A DNA stretch of 64,000 bases, taken from assembly GCA_949358305.1 (NCBI GenBank), contig OX442314.1, positions 47,500,581 to 47,564,580 on the forward strand, written 5' to 3'. This DNA is from Strigamia acuminata (taxonomy: Eukaryota; Arthropoda; Chilopoda; Geophilomorpha; Linotaeniidae). The position numbers and the translations under genes were made by a program. Below the pieces are notes generated by a model that worked only from the letters and a program-made list of their open reading frames with translations, made no database searches and was not told the origin of the DNA. This document shows positions 30,650-41,597 of this stretch, piece by piece. Positions within the stretch are counted from its first letter, which is position 1. Each line of letters opens with the position of its first letter.

Positions 30650-31013
30650 GTAGATTTCACTTCAAAATCGTTCGAACGAGTGCAATTTTTCCAGGCGAGT
30701 CCGTCTCGCCATTTTGTGCGCAACAAACACCGTTTGTTGCACGCCAATTTTTGCGCACGACAACGAACCGTTGTTGTGCGCGCTTTCTTTTGTTTTGTGT
30801 GAGCACCGTAGCTCACATTTCTTTTCTATTTCCTCATTTATTAACCGTAATTTAGTCTCTACCTTGCTCTAGTCGTAATTCATTATATTTCATATAAATT
30901 ATATTGTAAATTCGCCGAATAAAGTTATTTCATCATTTTTACTCAACTAAAACTGGTATTTATTATTTTCAACACCCCTAGACACATTTTTTTACAGGCA
31001 ACTGAGTTTAAGT
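30650..31013 (+). repeat. LTR-like leader of unit 2 (5' part)
   Basis: Homologous to 23960-24260. Perfect or nearly perfect hairpins at 30720-30740 (GCAACAAAC/GTTTGTTGC), 30753-30781 (13-bp stem with one G-T pair, GCGCAC...GTGCGC) and about 30800-30820 (TGTGAGC/GCTCACA). AATAAA at about 30920 and an acceptor-like 'ttttttacag'. It is interrupted by the solo LTR that follows and resumes at 31625. Confidence 0.6.
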
Positions 31014-31624
31014 TGTGGTGACCACGAGGTCACAAAAAGTGTTTTAATAATTTATATCATAATAAATAGTGTTTTAAATGTCCAAATTATTAGTGATCAA
31101 ATTATTACGGGAAAACTAGCTATACTAGTTTTACCGTTTCTGCGGGACTGACGTAACAGCGTCATGAATTTGCATAATTCCCCAAATTTATGCAATTACG
31201 TCATTTCCGGTCCAGCAGGTATTTAAACCCGTGTCTGACCGGAAACCCCCACTTTATAGATACCAGAGCAACATTAGCATCACCACCTCACCGTCAGGCC
31301 GTTTTACCGGATTGATAGAGGATCGATGCCCGTTGCCAAATTCATCTATAAACCACAGTCACAGATATTTATCGTAGCAATACTACGATAGTAATATCTA
31401 CCGAAGCGAAGCGTTTGCAAACACGTGTTTCGCCAGACGCCATTACCCTAGACAACAGAAGCCACGTGTAAGACTGCCGTGCAGCAACAAATCGTATCCG
31501 CCGACAAGGATCCGAGACCACAACATTGTTAAGTATTATTTGTATTATTACAAGTGTGAAATAAAGGGTGTTATTTGTAAGATATTGTGTACTAAGTTTA
31601 TTTACCGGAACCAAGGTTACGACA
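31014..31624 (+). mobile_element. Solo LTR, 611 bp, with 4-bp target duplication
   Basis: Begins TGTGGTGACC and ends GGTTACGACA (TG...CA, imperfect inverted ends). Flanked by aagt (31010-31013 and 31625-31628). Unit 1 preserves the empty site (gagtacgagtcctatcaacg). Contains a TATA-like 'gtatttaaacccg' near 31210 and AATAAA near 31560. It does not match the other LTRs of the window. Confidence 0.85.
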
Positions 31625-31970
31625 AAGTCCTACAAACGGCATCTCAATTGTGAGTTAGCTGATACAAAAGGTAAGTATTTATCAGCTATGACTTGAATAT
31701 TATGTCAAATAGATTTCAGTTATAAATAATTCAAGGCCGAGGTGATGTTTTTGTTGCACGTGTACACTACCGGTATGTACAATTTTCCGCCGATGTTGCA
31801 GTTGACCACCACTGTTGATGGACGTCGCACGGGCGTGACATTACGCAATAAAACGCGAGATCGACATATTAATATATTCAGCCAATCAGAGTATTTTGTA
31901 TAATCCATTGTGTTGTATTGAAATCTTACCATTTGTAAAAGAAAATCACTTTCATTTCAACTGCCTTCGC

Positions 31971-32873
31971 ATGTGTGCCATTATTATTTCTATGAGGGAT
32001 ATTTTGAACATGTTTGATCCTTTATACGAACAAGCGCTAGATGCAAACAACATTCCATTTGAGAGCGTGGAGGACACCTGGATAGACACCTGGATAGAAG
32101 GCGAACCGCCCGAATTGACGAGTAGCGTCATCACGTTGCCCTATGTCAGCGAGGACGAAGATAAAGACAACAACGATCCCGGATGGGAACCGATGAAGAA
32201 CCTCCAAACCGATGACGAGCGCTATGAAATGGTGCGCGACAAATGGAAGAGTTTAGTCATCCCAGATCCGACTATTAATTTAACGAGCCACACGAGCCGT
32301 TCGAAGAGAACTGCGGTTGTTCCTGCTGAAACGTGCGGGAAGAGGAAACGGTTATCCGACGATAACGAGCAAAACCCGACAAAAATGCGCACTTGTACAG
32401 AGTATTTAGACAGGAAAATACGCAAAATGATATGGTATTTGGCGGGCGTAAGGAACCAAGAGACGTACCACTACGAAATGAGGAACGAGCAGCTCCAGAA
32501 TGAAATGGAGGTTCAGCAGTCGACGATTGATGAGCGCTTCCACTGGCTGAGCATGAAATGGGGCGCCAACGTTTTATTTTTGCACGCCGAGTTGGGTAGA
32601 GAACGAGAGGAGTTATGTTGGGAGTTTGAAAGGACTAGCAACGAGCTGTACAGTATTCATTGTAGGAATTTAGATATTGTTATTACGCCGCTGCATTCGC
32701 AAATTGATAAAATGATTAAAGACAAAGGCGAGATGTTGTCTTTCTTCGAATTTTACAGCGACTTGAACAACTGTTGTCTTTCAGATGTCGATAGAATATT
32801 GATCGATGGAATTAAGACAATCGAAAGTGTGTATACGGTGATTTACAGTTTTTATACTCCTAGTTCTGAATAA
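31971..32873 (+). CDS. ORF3-like protein lacking the zinc motif (unit 2)
   Basis: 300 codons from the first ATG; the frame is open 75 bases further upstream. From residue about 23 it aligns end to end with the unit 1 protein (EDTWIEGEPPELTSSVI, the acidic SEDEDKDNNDPGW, SHTSRSKRTAV, KMRTC, then the coiled-coil C-terminus). The N-terminal CxxC part is missing. A small internal duplication gives DTWIDTWIEG. A donor in the leader (aaaggtaagt, about 31670) could be spliced to an acceptor before the ATG, but I see no strong acceptor. The frame is intact, which argues for selection or a recent origin. Confidence 0.65.
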   Translation: MCAIIISMRDILNMFDPLYEQALDANNIPFESVEDTWIDTWIEGEPPELTSSVITLPYVSEDEDKDNNDPGWEPMKNLQTDDERYEMVRDKWKSLVIPDPTINLTSHTSRSKRTAVVPAETCGKRKRLSDDNEQNPTKMRTCTEYLDRKIRKMIWYLAGVRNQETYHYEMRNEQLQNEMEVQQSTIDERFHWLSMKWGANVLFLHAELGREREELCWEFERTSNELYSIHCRNLDIVITPLHSQIDKMIKDKGEMLSFFEFYSDLNNCCLSDVDRILIDGIKTIESVYTVIYSFYTPSSE

Positions 32874-32996
32874 ACTGAATTATTTCGATGTACTATTTTC
32901 GGAATAATTAATAATTAAATTGATTAACGTGCGGCTTATTACACGTCGTAAAGACGTCCGGGAAAACGTTTATTACAACGTATTCGCATAGAGAGA

Positions 32997-33006
32997 TATA
33001 TAAAAA
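32997..33006 (+). promoter_or_regulatory. TATA box
   Basis: tatataaaaa, 54 bases before the proposed ATG at 33051. A start site about 30 bases downstream (near 33027) would exclude the earlier start codon at 33015. Confidence 0.6.
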
Positions 33007-33050
33007 CAAACAATTTGATTCATTTGTTATTCCCTCACAATCCTACAATC

Positions 33051-34205
33051 ATGAAATTCATTTTGGACGTGCCAAGCTTCCAGCACATTGCGTCCGTCGA
33101 AATTGCGGTTCATTTATGGAGAAATCACATAAACACTCGAAATGACGACGACTGCTGGGACCAAGATATTTGGTCAACATTTGAAACTGACATTTGTAAT
33201 CAAGTGGCCCTTTTGGCCGCTCCAAAATATTTCCACCCGTCGTTGCACCTTTTTATCAAACACGTTGGAAACGAACTTTTCAATTGGTTCAGCTACTTAG
33301 CAACCTACGGCGTGTTTGACGTTCTCACTCACCAATTAATGAAACACGCAACAAAGTGCACCCGCTGGACGGTAAACGGACGACTGGACGTGACCCAATC
33401 AGCGCGGAATCTTTCGCAATCCCCGGATTTGTCACTGGAGCAAAAATTCGACATTTCTTGCGTGTTTTGTCTGCAAGATCGAGTGAAAGATCTTTGGGAC
33501 GAACATTCGGACGACTTAAAACGACTTTTTCCAAAAACTAATCCCCACGGCAATATAAAATCCCAAATGCGAGTCTTTTGGAAGCAACATTCGTTCGACT
33601 CGAATCGCATAAGTGCCGACACCAAATCAGAAATGTGTGCGAAGTCCATGACATACTTTAACCAGAGCGCGGTTGAGTATTTCTGGACACTGATGACGCA
33701 CGACGACAGAAACGATTTACTCGTCAAATACCTCCAGCCCGGAAGTTACTTCGACATACTCGCAGATCACTTGAAAGACGTCGGCGACACTTTCGGCGTT
33801 CTTATCGTCTGGTTCATACTCACCCAATTAAACGAGCAGCAAGTCGACGCCTTTTGGTCTTCGAATGTCGGATCGCGACTTCACGTCATTTTCTTGTTCG
33901 ATTTTCTGCTCGTCGAGTTTTTCACACCGACAGTCAATCACGTGTTGAAACAATTCACGAGTGCCGATCTTCGGTGCACGCTGGACGTGTTGGTCAAAAC
34001 GAGTTATTCGAAAGAATGCGTCGACGTTGTTGCGGTCAAAGACTGCTTGACGAATTTACTGATGACTGCTCCGACCGAAATGAAAACTCGTTCGTGTGGC
34101 CAGGTCGTGGATGATCATTTTTCATTGTTTTTCCGCGATTTGAGGACGAAAATTTGCGCCGAGGATTACCGAATTATACTGCTATTGTTGCGCGATGCCG
34201 AGTAG
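33051..34205 (+). CDS. Intronless hypothetical protein, chelicerate-type family (tentative)
   Basis: 384 codons from MKFILDVPSFQHIASVE; this start is chosen over 33015 because of the TATA box. The sequence has no repeats or signal peptide; it is probably all-helical, with Trp/His/Phe-rich segments and a motif LSLEQKFDISCVFCLQDRVK followed by DLWDEH. From memory this resembles a large family of uncharacterised proteins in spiders and horseshoe crabs; I could not check. It ends at TAG with a second ATG overlapping the stop (34195) that opens a 49-codon frame, then AATAAA at 34348. It sits 180 bases downstream of unit 2, in the same direction. Codon use is GC-richer than the surroundings. Function unknown. 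Confidence 0.7.
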   Translation: MKFILDVPSFQHIASVEIAVHLWRNHINTRNDDDCWDQDIWSTFETDICNQVALLAAPKYFHPSLHLFIKHVGNELFNWFSYLATYGVFDVLTHQLMKHATKCTRWTVNGRLDVTQSARNLSQSPDLSLEQKFDISCVFCLQDRVKDLWDEHSDDLKRLFPKTNPHGNIKSQMRVFWKQHSFDSNRISADTKSEMCAKSMTYFNQSAVEYFWTLMTHDDRNDLLVKYLQPGSYFDILADHLKDVGDTFGVLIVWFILTQLNEQQVDAFWSSNVGSRLHVIFLFDFLLVEFFTPTVNHVLKQFTSADLRCTLDVLVKTSYSKECVDVVAVKDCLTNLLMTAPTEMKTRSCGQVVDDHFSLFFRDLRTKICAEDYRIILLLLRDAE

Positions 34206-34344
34206 TGCTGTCGTTGACTCAGTTGAACGATTGTTCAAAGCTCGAGAAATGCAGAGAAGTCGCCGCATTTCAGTGCATTTTTGCCCGGACACTCAACCAA
34301 CTGATGCCGCCCGTTTTACACAGGATAGACCCGCAGTTGATTAA
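34195..34344 (+). CDS. Possible small ORF overlapping the preceding stop
   Basis: Starts at ATGCCGAGTAG, so its ATG overlaps the TAG of the upstream gene, and runs 49 codons (PSSAVVDSVERLF ...). It contains a block of about 38 nt that is 87% identical (4 mismatches, 1 gap) to the end of the small ORF in the LTR of the giant element, though the two are open in different frames there. Coding status is unsure; it may be 3' UTR. Confidence 0.25.
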   Translation: MPSSAVVDSVERLFKAREMQRSRRISVHFCPDTQPTDAARFTQDRPAVD

Positions 34345-34430
34345 CTAATAAACAGCCAAACTAAAGACAAAAATTTAAGAAAAGTATTTGCTTGGTAATT
34401 ATAATCCAGTATTATTTCCAGGCACACCTT

Positions 34431-34617
34431 GTTGTGATATTTTGTGTTAATGCTTAATTAATATATAATATGTATCCTTGATTGAGGCTAGTGAAAAAGC
34501 CGTGATGTGTTTTTTTTTTAACTTCCTGTTTCCTGGTTCAGTCTAATGGGTAACCGCCATGTTTTAACAACACTTGAAGTGTATTCACCATCCAAAGTGA
34601 ATAAATCCATTATAACA
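34431..34617 (+). repeat. Short LTR-like element with PBS-like sequence
   Basis: Starts TGTTGTGATATT, ends CCATTATAACA, contains AATAAA near 34600 and is followed after aa by TGGTAGCAGATTG, which looks like a primer-binding site of the TGGTAGCAGA type. This would be a 187-bp copia-like or TRIM LTR. No second copy seen, so moderate to low confidence. Confidence 0.4.
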
Positions 34618-34699
34618 AATGGTAGCAGATTGTTGGTTGAGAAGATCAAGCTTGTGAAGAACAACAAATAAGGACGGTAGGCAATTCAACAATCGGAAA

Positions 34700-34910
34700 T
34701 TTGAAATATGAATTTTCCTTCCTAGAAATGAATCGTTTGATCATAAATATGAATCTTTTGGGCGTAAATATTCATTTAATGGACAAAGATATGAATTTTC
34801 GGTCCAGAAAAATGAATTTTATGGACAAAGATACATTTTTTTGGTCCAGACAAATGAATTTTCGGACCAGAAATGGATTTTTTGACATAAATATGCATGT
34901 ACGAAGGAGT
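34700..34910 (+). repeat. Imperfect tandem repeat (atgaattttcggtccagaaa)
   Basis: Repeats of about 30-35 bases built from 'atgaatttt', 'ggaccagaaa' and 'atggacaaagat'. The ORFs across it are by-products of the repeat. Confidence 0.6.
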
Positions 34911-35679
34911 GTCCGATGAAATGAAATGGTGAAAAGCTTTATTGGTCATTTCGACTGCTTCGTAGTCGGTCACGTCGTCACATAGACGTCATAATGAAAA
35001 AATGTGCCAAAAAATGTCAATTTAAAAAACAAAAATTTCTTCTAAATAATTTTTAACACAACTTTCCTAGCGTAAAAACTCACGCTGATCACGTTTCTGA
35101 CCTCATTTTTAGATATCTCTGCATGCGCTGAGAAGAGTGTATTTTAAGTTTCAACAGCCTAAACTTACCAGGCGGCACACCTCAAGTTAGACCGCAATTT
35201 TACACATGCTTTTTGCCATTTTAAAATATTTGCCATTTCACAAACAATATTTAAAATATTTGCTATTTCACAAACAATATTTAAAATATTTGCCATTTCA
35301 CAAACAAATATTTAAAATACTTGTCCTTCTAAAATATGCGTACAAACTGATTTAAAGAAGATAAACCAATGGGTATCTGCAAGTAACAAGTGATGTATCA
35401 CTGAATAAATCGCAAATTCGGCTGCCACATGAGAAATTCAGTTTCAACACAAAATCAAGCAACATTTTGCAGTTTCCTAAAGCTTAAGTGCGTCATATGC
35501 TGAAACCCGGATATACTATACACCATGAATTAGGATTCTTGAGGAGAATAATAAAACATTACCATACAATTAATCCTGAAATTAACACCAATATAAGGAT
35601 TCGTAAATAAGATCTAAAATTAGTAGTTTGTTTGGTTTCCTCTTACAAAAATAATGAGAAATGGTTCATTGCAGTGAAT
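34911..35679. other. Non-coding, with a small tandem repeat at 35215-35320
   Basis: Three to four copies of 'atttaaaatatttgccattt' spaced about 35 bp. Otherwise no gene seen; includes the upstream region of the collagen-like gene. Confidence 0.45.
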
Positions 35680-37488
35680 ATGTGTATTTTATTTGTGATA
35701 CTTTTCTGCACGTTTGTGGCACCAGGGACGAGCAAATTTTGGCCTTTGGATACTGTATGTCCCGTTAATTCAAGGCACGCACAAATATCATCCAGACAAG
35801 TCCAAAGACCAGCATACACTATAAGTTAGTAAAATCATGGGTGTGTGAAGTTAGCTGAGTTTTATATGAGGCAACATACATTACAGAGTATACTGCTAGG
35901 GCAAAATAACATGGCAATCCTTACCTAGTGTAAACCTAACCAAACACGTTCTAACTTGCGCCCGGTGCATTGATGCCAAAATCAAACTGTAAAATCCGTT
36001 TCGACTCACACACAATTGGGCAACAAAAACTGATTATGATTTTTAGAAATGATAACAGGTATTTGTAATGACACTATTAACTTCTAAGCAATAAATAATT
36101 ACAAACTTTGATGTTTTTGTGTGTCATAAATAGAATTTAGCATCAAGATATCGAGCGTAGACCATAAACAGTGATTGGTCAATAAGATAAAATATAAAAT
36201 GATTCTTAACTTGAAACATCTAAAAGAAATAACATGCAATTTATTTCATTCTGGCTTAGGTTGTCCAAATGAAATCGCATCATCACACGATTGTATTGCG
36301 TGTAAAGATAATAACGAATGTTCAGCAACTGACAGTCTCTGCTGTAAAAGTGGCACTGGACACTGCTGTTTGAAAGCAATTTGGGAAGTGATAGAAGAAT
36401 GTTCATCTCAACATGATACACGATTGCTGCCAACACATGGAACGTCAATACCAACAATACAAACACCAGGACCACCAGGAGCATCAGGACCACTAGAAGC
36501 ACCAGGACCAGCTGGACTACCACCAGAGTTCACTGGAAAAACAAATTTACCTGTACTTCCGCCAACAGCACCACCAGGGCAACCAGGGCAACCAGCGCAA
36601 CCAGGACCACCACAGTTCACTGGAATAACAAATTTACCTGTATTTCCGACAGCAGTGCCGGGGGGAGCAGTTCCACCAGGACCACCAGTATTCACTGGAA
36701 TAACAAATCTACCTGTATTTCCACCAACAGCACCACCAGGGCAACCAGAGCAAACAGGGCAACCAGTGCAAACAGGGCAACCAGAGCAAACAGGGCAACC
36801 AGAGCAAACAGGGCAACCAGAGCAAACAGGGCAACCAGGGCCACCAGGGCCACCAGGGGAACTAGGACCAGGACCACCACAGTTCACTGGAATAACAAAT
36901 TTACCTGTATTTCCGACAGCAGCACCGGGGGGAACACTTCCACCAGGACCACCAATATTCACCGGAATAACAAATTTACCTGTATTCCCGCCAGCAGGAC
37001 CACCAGGGCAAACAGGGCAACCAGAGCAAACAGGGCAAACAGGGCAACCAGGGCAAACAGGGCAAACAGGGCAAACAGGGCAAACAGGGCAACTAGGACC
37101 AGGACCACCACAGTTCACTGGAATAACAAATTTACCTGTATTTCCGACAGCAGCGCCGGGGGGAACACTTCCACCAGGACCACCAATATTCACTGGAATA
37201 ACAAATTTACCTGTATTCCCGCCAGCAGGACCATCAGAACCAGCAGGACCATCAGAACCAGCAGGACCATCAGAACCAGCAGGACCATCAGAACCAGCAG
37301 GACCACACGGGCCTGAAGGCAACCAGACGGGATCGGAATGGCATCCAGAAGGCGTGGGTTGCTGGTTGTGGTGTTGCTGGTGGCAAACAACATCAATAGA
37401 ATGTCCTGTATGCCCAGCCAACCCACCATGTCCATTGGCACCTGCATGCTCAGGCTGTGGTGAATTTGAATTGACCACCTTAGAATAG
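35680..37488 (+). CDS. Secreted Cys-rich collagen-like protein, two exons
   Basis: Exon 1 35680-35824 and exon 2 36260-37488 join in phase 1 (ATA A|GTTAGT ... cttag|GT TGT), giving 457 residues. Exon 1 encodes a signal peptide (MCILFVILFCTFVAPGTS). Exon 2 starts with a Cys-rich segment (CPNE ... CIACKDNNEC ... CCKSGTGHCC), then about 300 residues of Gly-Pro-rich sequence: short Gly-X-Y runs (GPPGASGP, GQPGQPAQPG, EQTGQPEQTGQP, PSEPAGPSEPAG) alternating with a non-collagenous block FTGITNLPVFP used six times. It ends in a Trp/Cys-rich tail (CWLWCCWW ... CPVCPANPPC). I infer an extracellular structural or adhesive protein. The repeats are minisatellites in DNA, so length is likely to vary. Confidence 0.75.
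35825..36259. other. Intron of the collagen-like gene
   Basis: Contains a degenerate half of the 27.79-kb MITE end at 36139-36163 ('catcaagatatcgagcg'). Nothing else seen. Confidence 0.5.
36716..37300 (+). repeat. Coding minisatellites
   Basis: Tandem 'caaccagagcaaacaggg' units (36745-36838 and 37005-37085) and four 'ccatcagaaccagcagga' units (37230-37290), all in frame, inside the collagen-like exon. Confidence 0.8.
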
Positions 37489-37746
37489 TTTCTTTAATAC
37501 TTTTAAATGATATAATGATATAAAGCAGTAAATAAGTTAAATTTTTTCTTTAATGTCAGTTGAAACAGACTACTTGTATTTAAAACAATTTGATCATGAT
37601 TAATATAAAACAGTTTAAAAAAAGATATGAAACCTGTTATCATTTTCTTTGTTCAAGAATGTGTTGTATTAAAATTGTTATTTTACAGCACACTAGCTAA
37701 ACCTGGCTTAAAACTGTATACCGGTACGCTGAATTGCTGATCTGTA
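37489..37746. other. 3' flank of the collagen-like gene
   Basis: AT-rich; no gene. Confidence 0.35.
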
Positions 37747-38126
37747 CTCCAAACCTGTACAACGTTGTCCTAACTCCTATTGGTTGAGCCGGATTACGCT
37801 AACTGTGGACTGTTTTCTACTATGTAGAAAAGTAGTTCTGTTTATTTTCAAAGAATTTCTGTGTAAAAAGTGATTAGAATGATGGATTTTATTTATTTGA
37901 TAATAAAATCTTTATTTTATTTGCTAAATAAGCTTTTAGCCCTTTTAATCAATCAAACACGGTTAGTTGTTGGTTTCTTTTGGCAGGTAAACAAAAGTAT
38001 AGTTTTTTATTGGTTATTTTGCCTAGTTAGATTACAATTCCCATGTCATGGGCTACGTTTTGCGCCACTACACCAGTGACACGGCTCAACCAATAGAAGT
38101 TAGGGCAACGTTGTATTGGTTTGGAG
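37747..38126. mobile_element. Tc1/mariner-type MITE, 380 bp
   Basis: Inverted ends starting CTCCAAACC and continuing through 'tcctattggttgagcc' (left) and 'ggctcaaccaatagaagtta' (right), about 50 bp with mismatches, flanked by TA/TA. No ORF of note. Confidence 0.7.
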
Positions 38127-38503
38127 TATAACAGTTGTTAACATCGACACAATTACTACCAGACTGCCATCCCAGATGGTTGCAAACAATAAGAAATTAG
38201 TACTGAGAGACATTCTTTACTTATTGTGTGTAGAGCGGCATGGTTACAATTTAGGCTTGGTAGCTATAGATGCCAAATTCAAACGTTGATTTCCTGTTTA
38301 TTGCACAGGAAAACACAAATGTCTAAAATTATTAATTGAGCACAAGTGAATATAATACAATAGTAATAAAATAATAATTCATGGTACGCCACAATTCAAA
38401 GTCGCACTTGGGACAAAGCTTAGAAGCAATAAAAAGGTTCTAGAAGAAAGGTAAGACAAATTTATTAGCAGTGTATATATATGAAAAATAAAATAAATTG
38501 ATA

Positions 38504-39092
38504 TTAAGGATTGTATTTTAGGTTGAAAGTACGGAAAGAGAACAATCTGGGCCAGGGCCACATGTTAGTTGACGTCCCACCTGTGCCGAAAACTTCATTG
38601 ATTTTGTTCCTATCAAATGGATATGAACCTATTACCACCCTGGATTTTTCTAAATTTTCTGAGTTTGCAATGCCTGTGATTTGTGAATAGTTCCAAGAAT
38701 GTTTTGCTGAAAGTAATCTGAAGAGAGGAAGAAGATTATTTTCAACCAGGTTTTTAAAAAGAGTAGAATGTGTAATCCGTGATAGTTTAGTGTTTCTGAA
38801 GTGCTTATAAAACACAAAGAAGTGTGGATTATGAGCTGATGATACTGCTGATAAATTTTTCTTGCGATGGTTGTAAAATCAAGCATGTTTGGTGAGTAAT
38901 GGCTGCTGGTCAAGTGCATGCAAACATATTCGAGCATATGTTATAATTTAGAACAGTTTTGTAAGACTGGCATTTCCACAGAATTTGTGTCCAAGGCCAG
39001 TGCATTGCAAACCTGGGAAAGAAATAGAAGCTGATACCTTTCGTTTTGTATGAATTTGTGTGGCATTGAGGTACACAACAGTTATAGGACAT
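38504..39092 (-). pseudogene. THAP-domain gene relic
   Basis: The minus frame from 39092 reads MSYNCCVPQCHTNSYKTKGI, then SFYFFPRF, the start of a THAP zinc-binding domain (C-x4-C spacing, then FP). The domain continues in a second frame (HLTSSHYSPN, where HF...Y is expected) and further sequence follows in a third (38815-38504). The frames are broken, so this is a relic of a THAP gene or P-element-like transposase. Confidence 0.6.
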
Positions 39093-39386
39093 ATTTTATA
39101 AACTTGGAGCAAAAAACAATCCATGTGCACTCAGGATTAACCTAACCAGATGTTTATAATACCAGCCTTCATCGTGCCAAAGGTGAAATTTTCATAAATC
39201 ATAAAATATTTGAAAAAATCATAAATTTTCAATCTACTTTAGATTTAATTTCAGAAAAGCAGTGGTCAGTTTGGCTTTAACCTGGGCAGATTTGCCGGCA
39301 AACTGGATTTTTGAATTCAGTTATGTATGTTGAAACAACTTAGCTGAGCCCTTCTGCCCAGTGCTGAAAGAAAATTTGGTGCCCAG

Positions 39387-39763
39387 CCATGGGTCTTTCA
39401 GAAAGAAAGAGCGCCTCCATACATAGCCCGAAATACCCGACAATGGATGGCCCAAAACATAAGACAAAATATTGAAATTTTGGAATGGCCAGCTAGAAGT
39501 GCAGATTTGAACCCCATAAAATATCTGGCAATTTTTAAATCCAACCTCCAGATGAGAGTAAATTAGCTACAAATTGAAATAAATTCTTGTTTTTTTTTTA
39601 ATTCCGTAAATTATTTCAGCTAATGGCAATAAATGCAGATGAATTATGGATTCAAATTCAAGATGTATGGCAACAGCTTGCCCTGGATGCACAGCTCGTT
39701 CCAAATTTGATCCTCTCAATGCCAAGGCGCGTTCAGGAAGTGGTTGACAAGAATAGACATTAG
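39387..39763 (+). pseudogene. Tc1/mariner transposase C-terminal relic
   Basis: The frame reads IARNTRQWMAQNIRQNIEIL, then EWPARSADLNPIKYLAIFKS, matching the Tc1 catalytic-end signature (EWPARSPDLNPIENLW). A 62-base segment with GT-AG ends (39558-39619, tttttttaattccgtaaattatttcag acceptor) separates it from NADELWIQIQDVW ... SMPRRVQEVVDK, the Tc1 C-terminus; removing it restores the frame. The N-terminal half and the inverted ends were not found. Confidence 0.75.
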
Positions 39764-40010
39764 ATACACTACTGAAAACAGAATCATCATTATTATTATA
39801 ATTACTTTTATTATAATTGGCAAGAGACCTTCTGGAAAGCTTAAGCCCCAAGTACGACGTCTGCCTCTCGCGGTTATTTTTTTCCCGTTTGGCAGTGGAC
39901 ACTATGATCAAGGACATCGCTGATTACGTGACTAATTGTTTAAGTGTTAGTGATTTTGTTATTCATAAGTTGACAACTAAGTATAATACATAGTCTTCCT
40001 TTCATATTCG
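39764..40010. other. Non-coding spacer
   Basis: No gene seen. Confidence 0.3.
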
Positions 40011-41597
40011 TGTTCGTGCCAAGTATTTGGATTTACTCATGAGTGCTGATTCGTGGGATAGGGATGTGTTTATTTCAATTATTTTGGCAAGCTTAACCCA
40101 GGGCAGATTCGTGATTCTTTTGCTTGTGGTGGACTGGATGTGAATTGGGGTGTCTTTAAGAAGAATGGTGTCCCTGTGGGGGCTTCGTCTGTGCCGACGG
40201 TGGCTTGACTAGAGGTGGGGAATTGTTGTGTGCTGTTGCGTCTGGTGTTAACAGTTCAAGAATTGTTTTTTTTTTATATATTTTATCTTATTCATTACGG
40301 ATTGTTCGCATATACATATAAAGCATTCAGAAACATTTAGAATGGTCTTTCAAGCACACAGAATGCACCACAATAGACAAAAATTTGTAGTATATTAATT
40401 TGAATACATTAAATTATTCAATTATGCTGTTATACATATGCCGCAAGCCTCCATGCCTCAACTGGGGACTTTAGTATGTTTAGTGGTTTTGATCCATTTA
40501 TTTAGATGTCTTATTTAGTCGTATATAGGTTGTATTATTGTAATTGTAATAGAGGGACGGTCAGGCGAGAGCAATCAGGAAAGCAGTTTCATAAATTTCT
40601 GTATTAATTTTGTATTTTAGCGTATTTTTTATCGCATGATCATGTTTAGTCTTCCAGGTTTTACTCAATGACATCATAATTTATCTTTATTCAGATAGAA
40701 TTGTACGATAACTGACATCATCAGGATGTGTGATTCGTGACCAGCCGGAAGAGATTTACCAGATCAAAACCTGATTTGTAAAATCATTTTTTGAAAAAAT
40801 AATAGATACAGAAAGATTTATATAACTGTTATTGGCAATGAAAAATCTCTTGGGTTTTGTGAATGACACGGAGATGCTAAGCGTCAGTGCTCCGAGTTCG
40901 GATCATTCGATCCCGGTCCCGGAAGTAGCAACGATCCCATATTCAAGTAATTTGGACATACGACAAACCAGAGAACATCGATAGACATTTCTATCAGCTT
41001 TGGAATATTTATTTGAGGTTTCCAATGAGTGCTCAAGCATTGTTGTTGACTCCCAATATGCATGTATATCAACGAGAGCAATTGCAGGAAGCAGTAAATC
41101 ATTAGCGTAGAAGGGCAGAGGAATTGAAAAGACAATCTTTACCTGACTAGACGCAGAAGTTTCAAACACCAGCATTTATTCGCTGTACGCAAGCCTCCAT
41201 CATGTAACAGAGAACAGTACGATATGGATTACAACCGTACATTCCCAAAAACGGGTGGCTTTAGTAAACTGTAGTTACACATTAACATGGGCGTCTTATC
41301 CGGTCCCACTGGCAGTTTGCCAAAATTCTCAGTGAACGAGAACGAAGTCCGCGCTGCGAGCTTCGCTGACACCCGTTACCACCAATAAGAAGTGTGAACA
41401 GCCCAACCAAGATGGAGTCTTGGGAAGACTTCCCCTAAAAAGGAGGGAAGTGTGGTGACCCAGCAGTAACCATAGGTGGAATAAAAATTAGTTATACATT
41501 TTATTCACCAGAATTGTTCGCATGTACACATATAAAGCATTCAGAAACATCTAGAATGGACTTTCAAGCAAAAGCGTGTGCGTGTGCATCAAAGTAG

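Noticed and set aside
33015-33050. Earlier start codon for the 33-kb gene
   Set aside because: It lies too close to the TATA box to be in the transcript.
33329-33727. 132-codon minus-strand ORF in the 33-kb gene
   Set aside because: Antisense shadow; the plus frame has a TATA box, poly(A) signal and full length.
36408-37478. Long minus-strand ORF across the collagen-like gene
   Set aside because: It is the mirror of a repetitive Gly-Pro coding sequence; the plus frame has a signal peptide, splice sites and Cys motifs.
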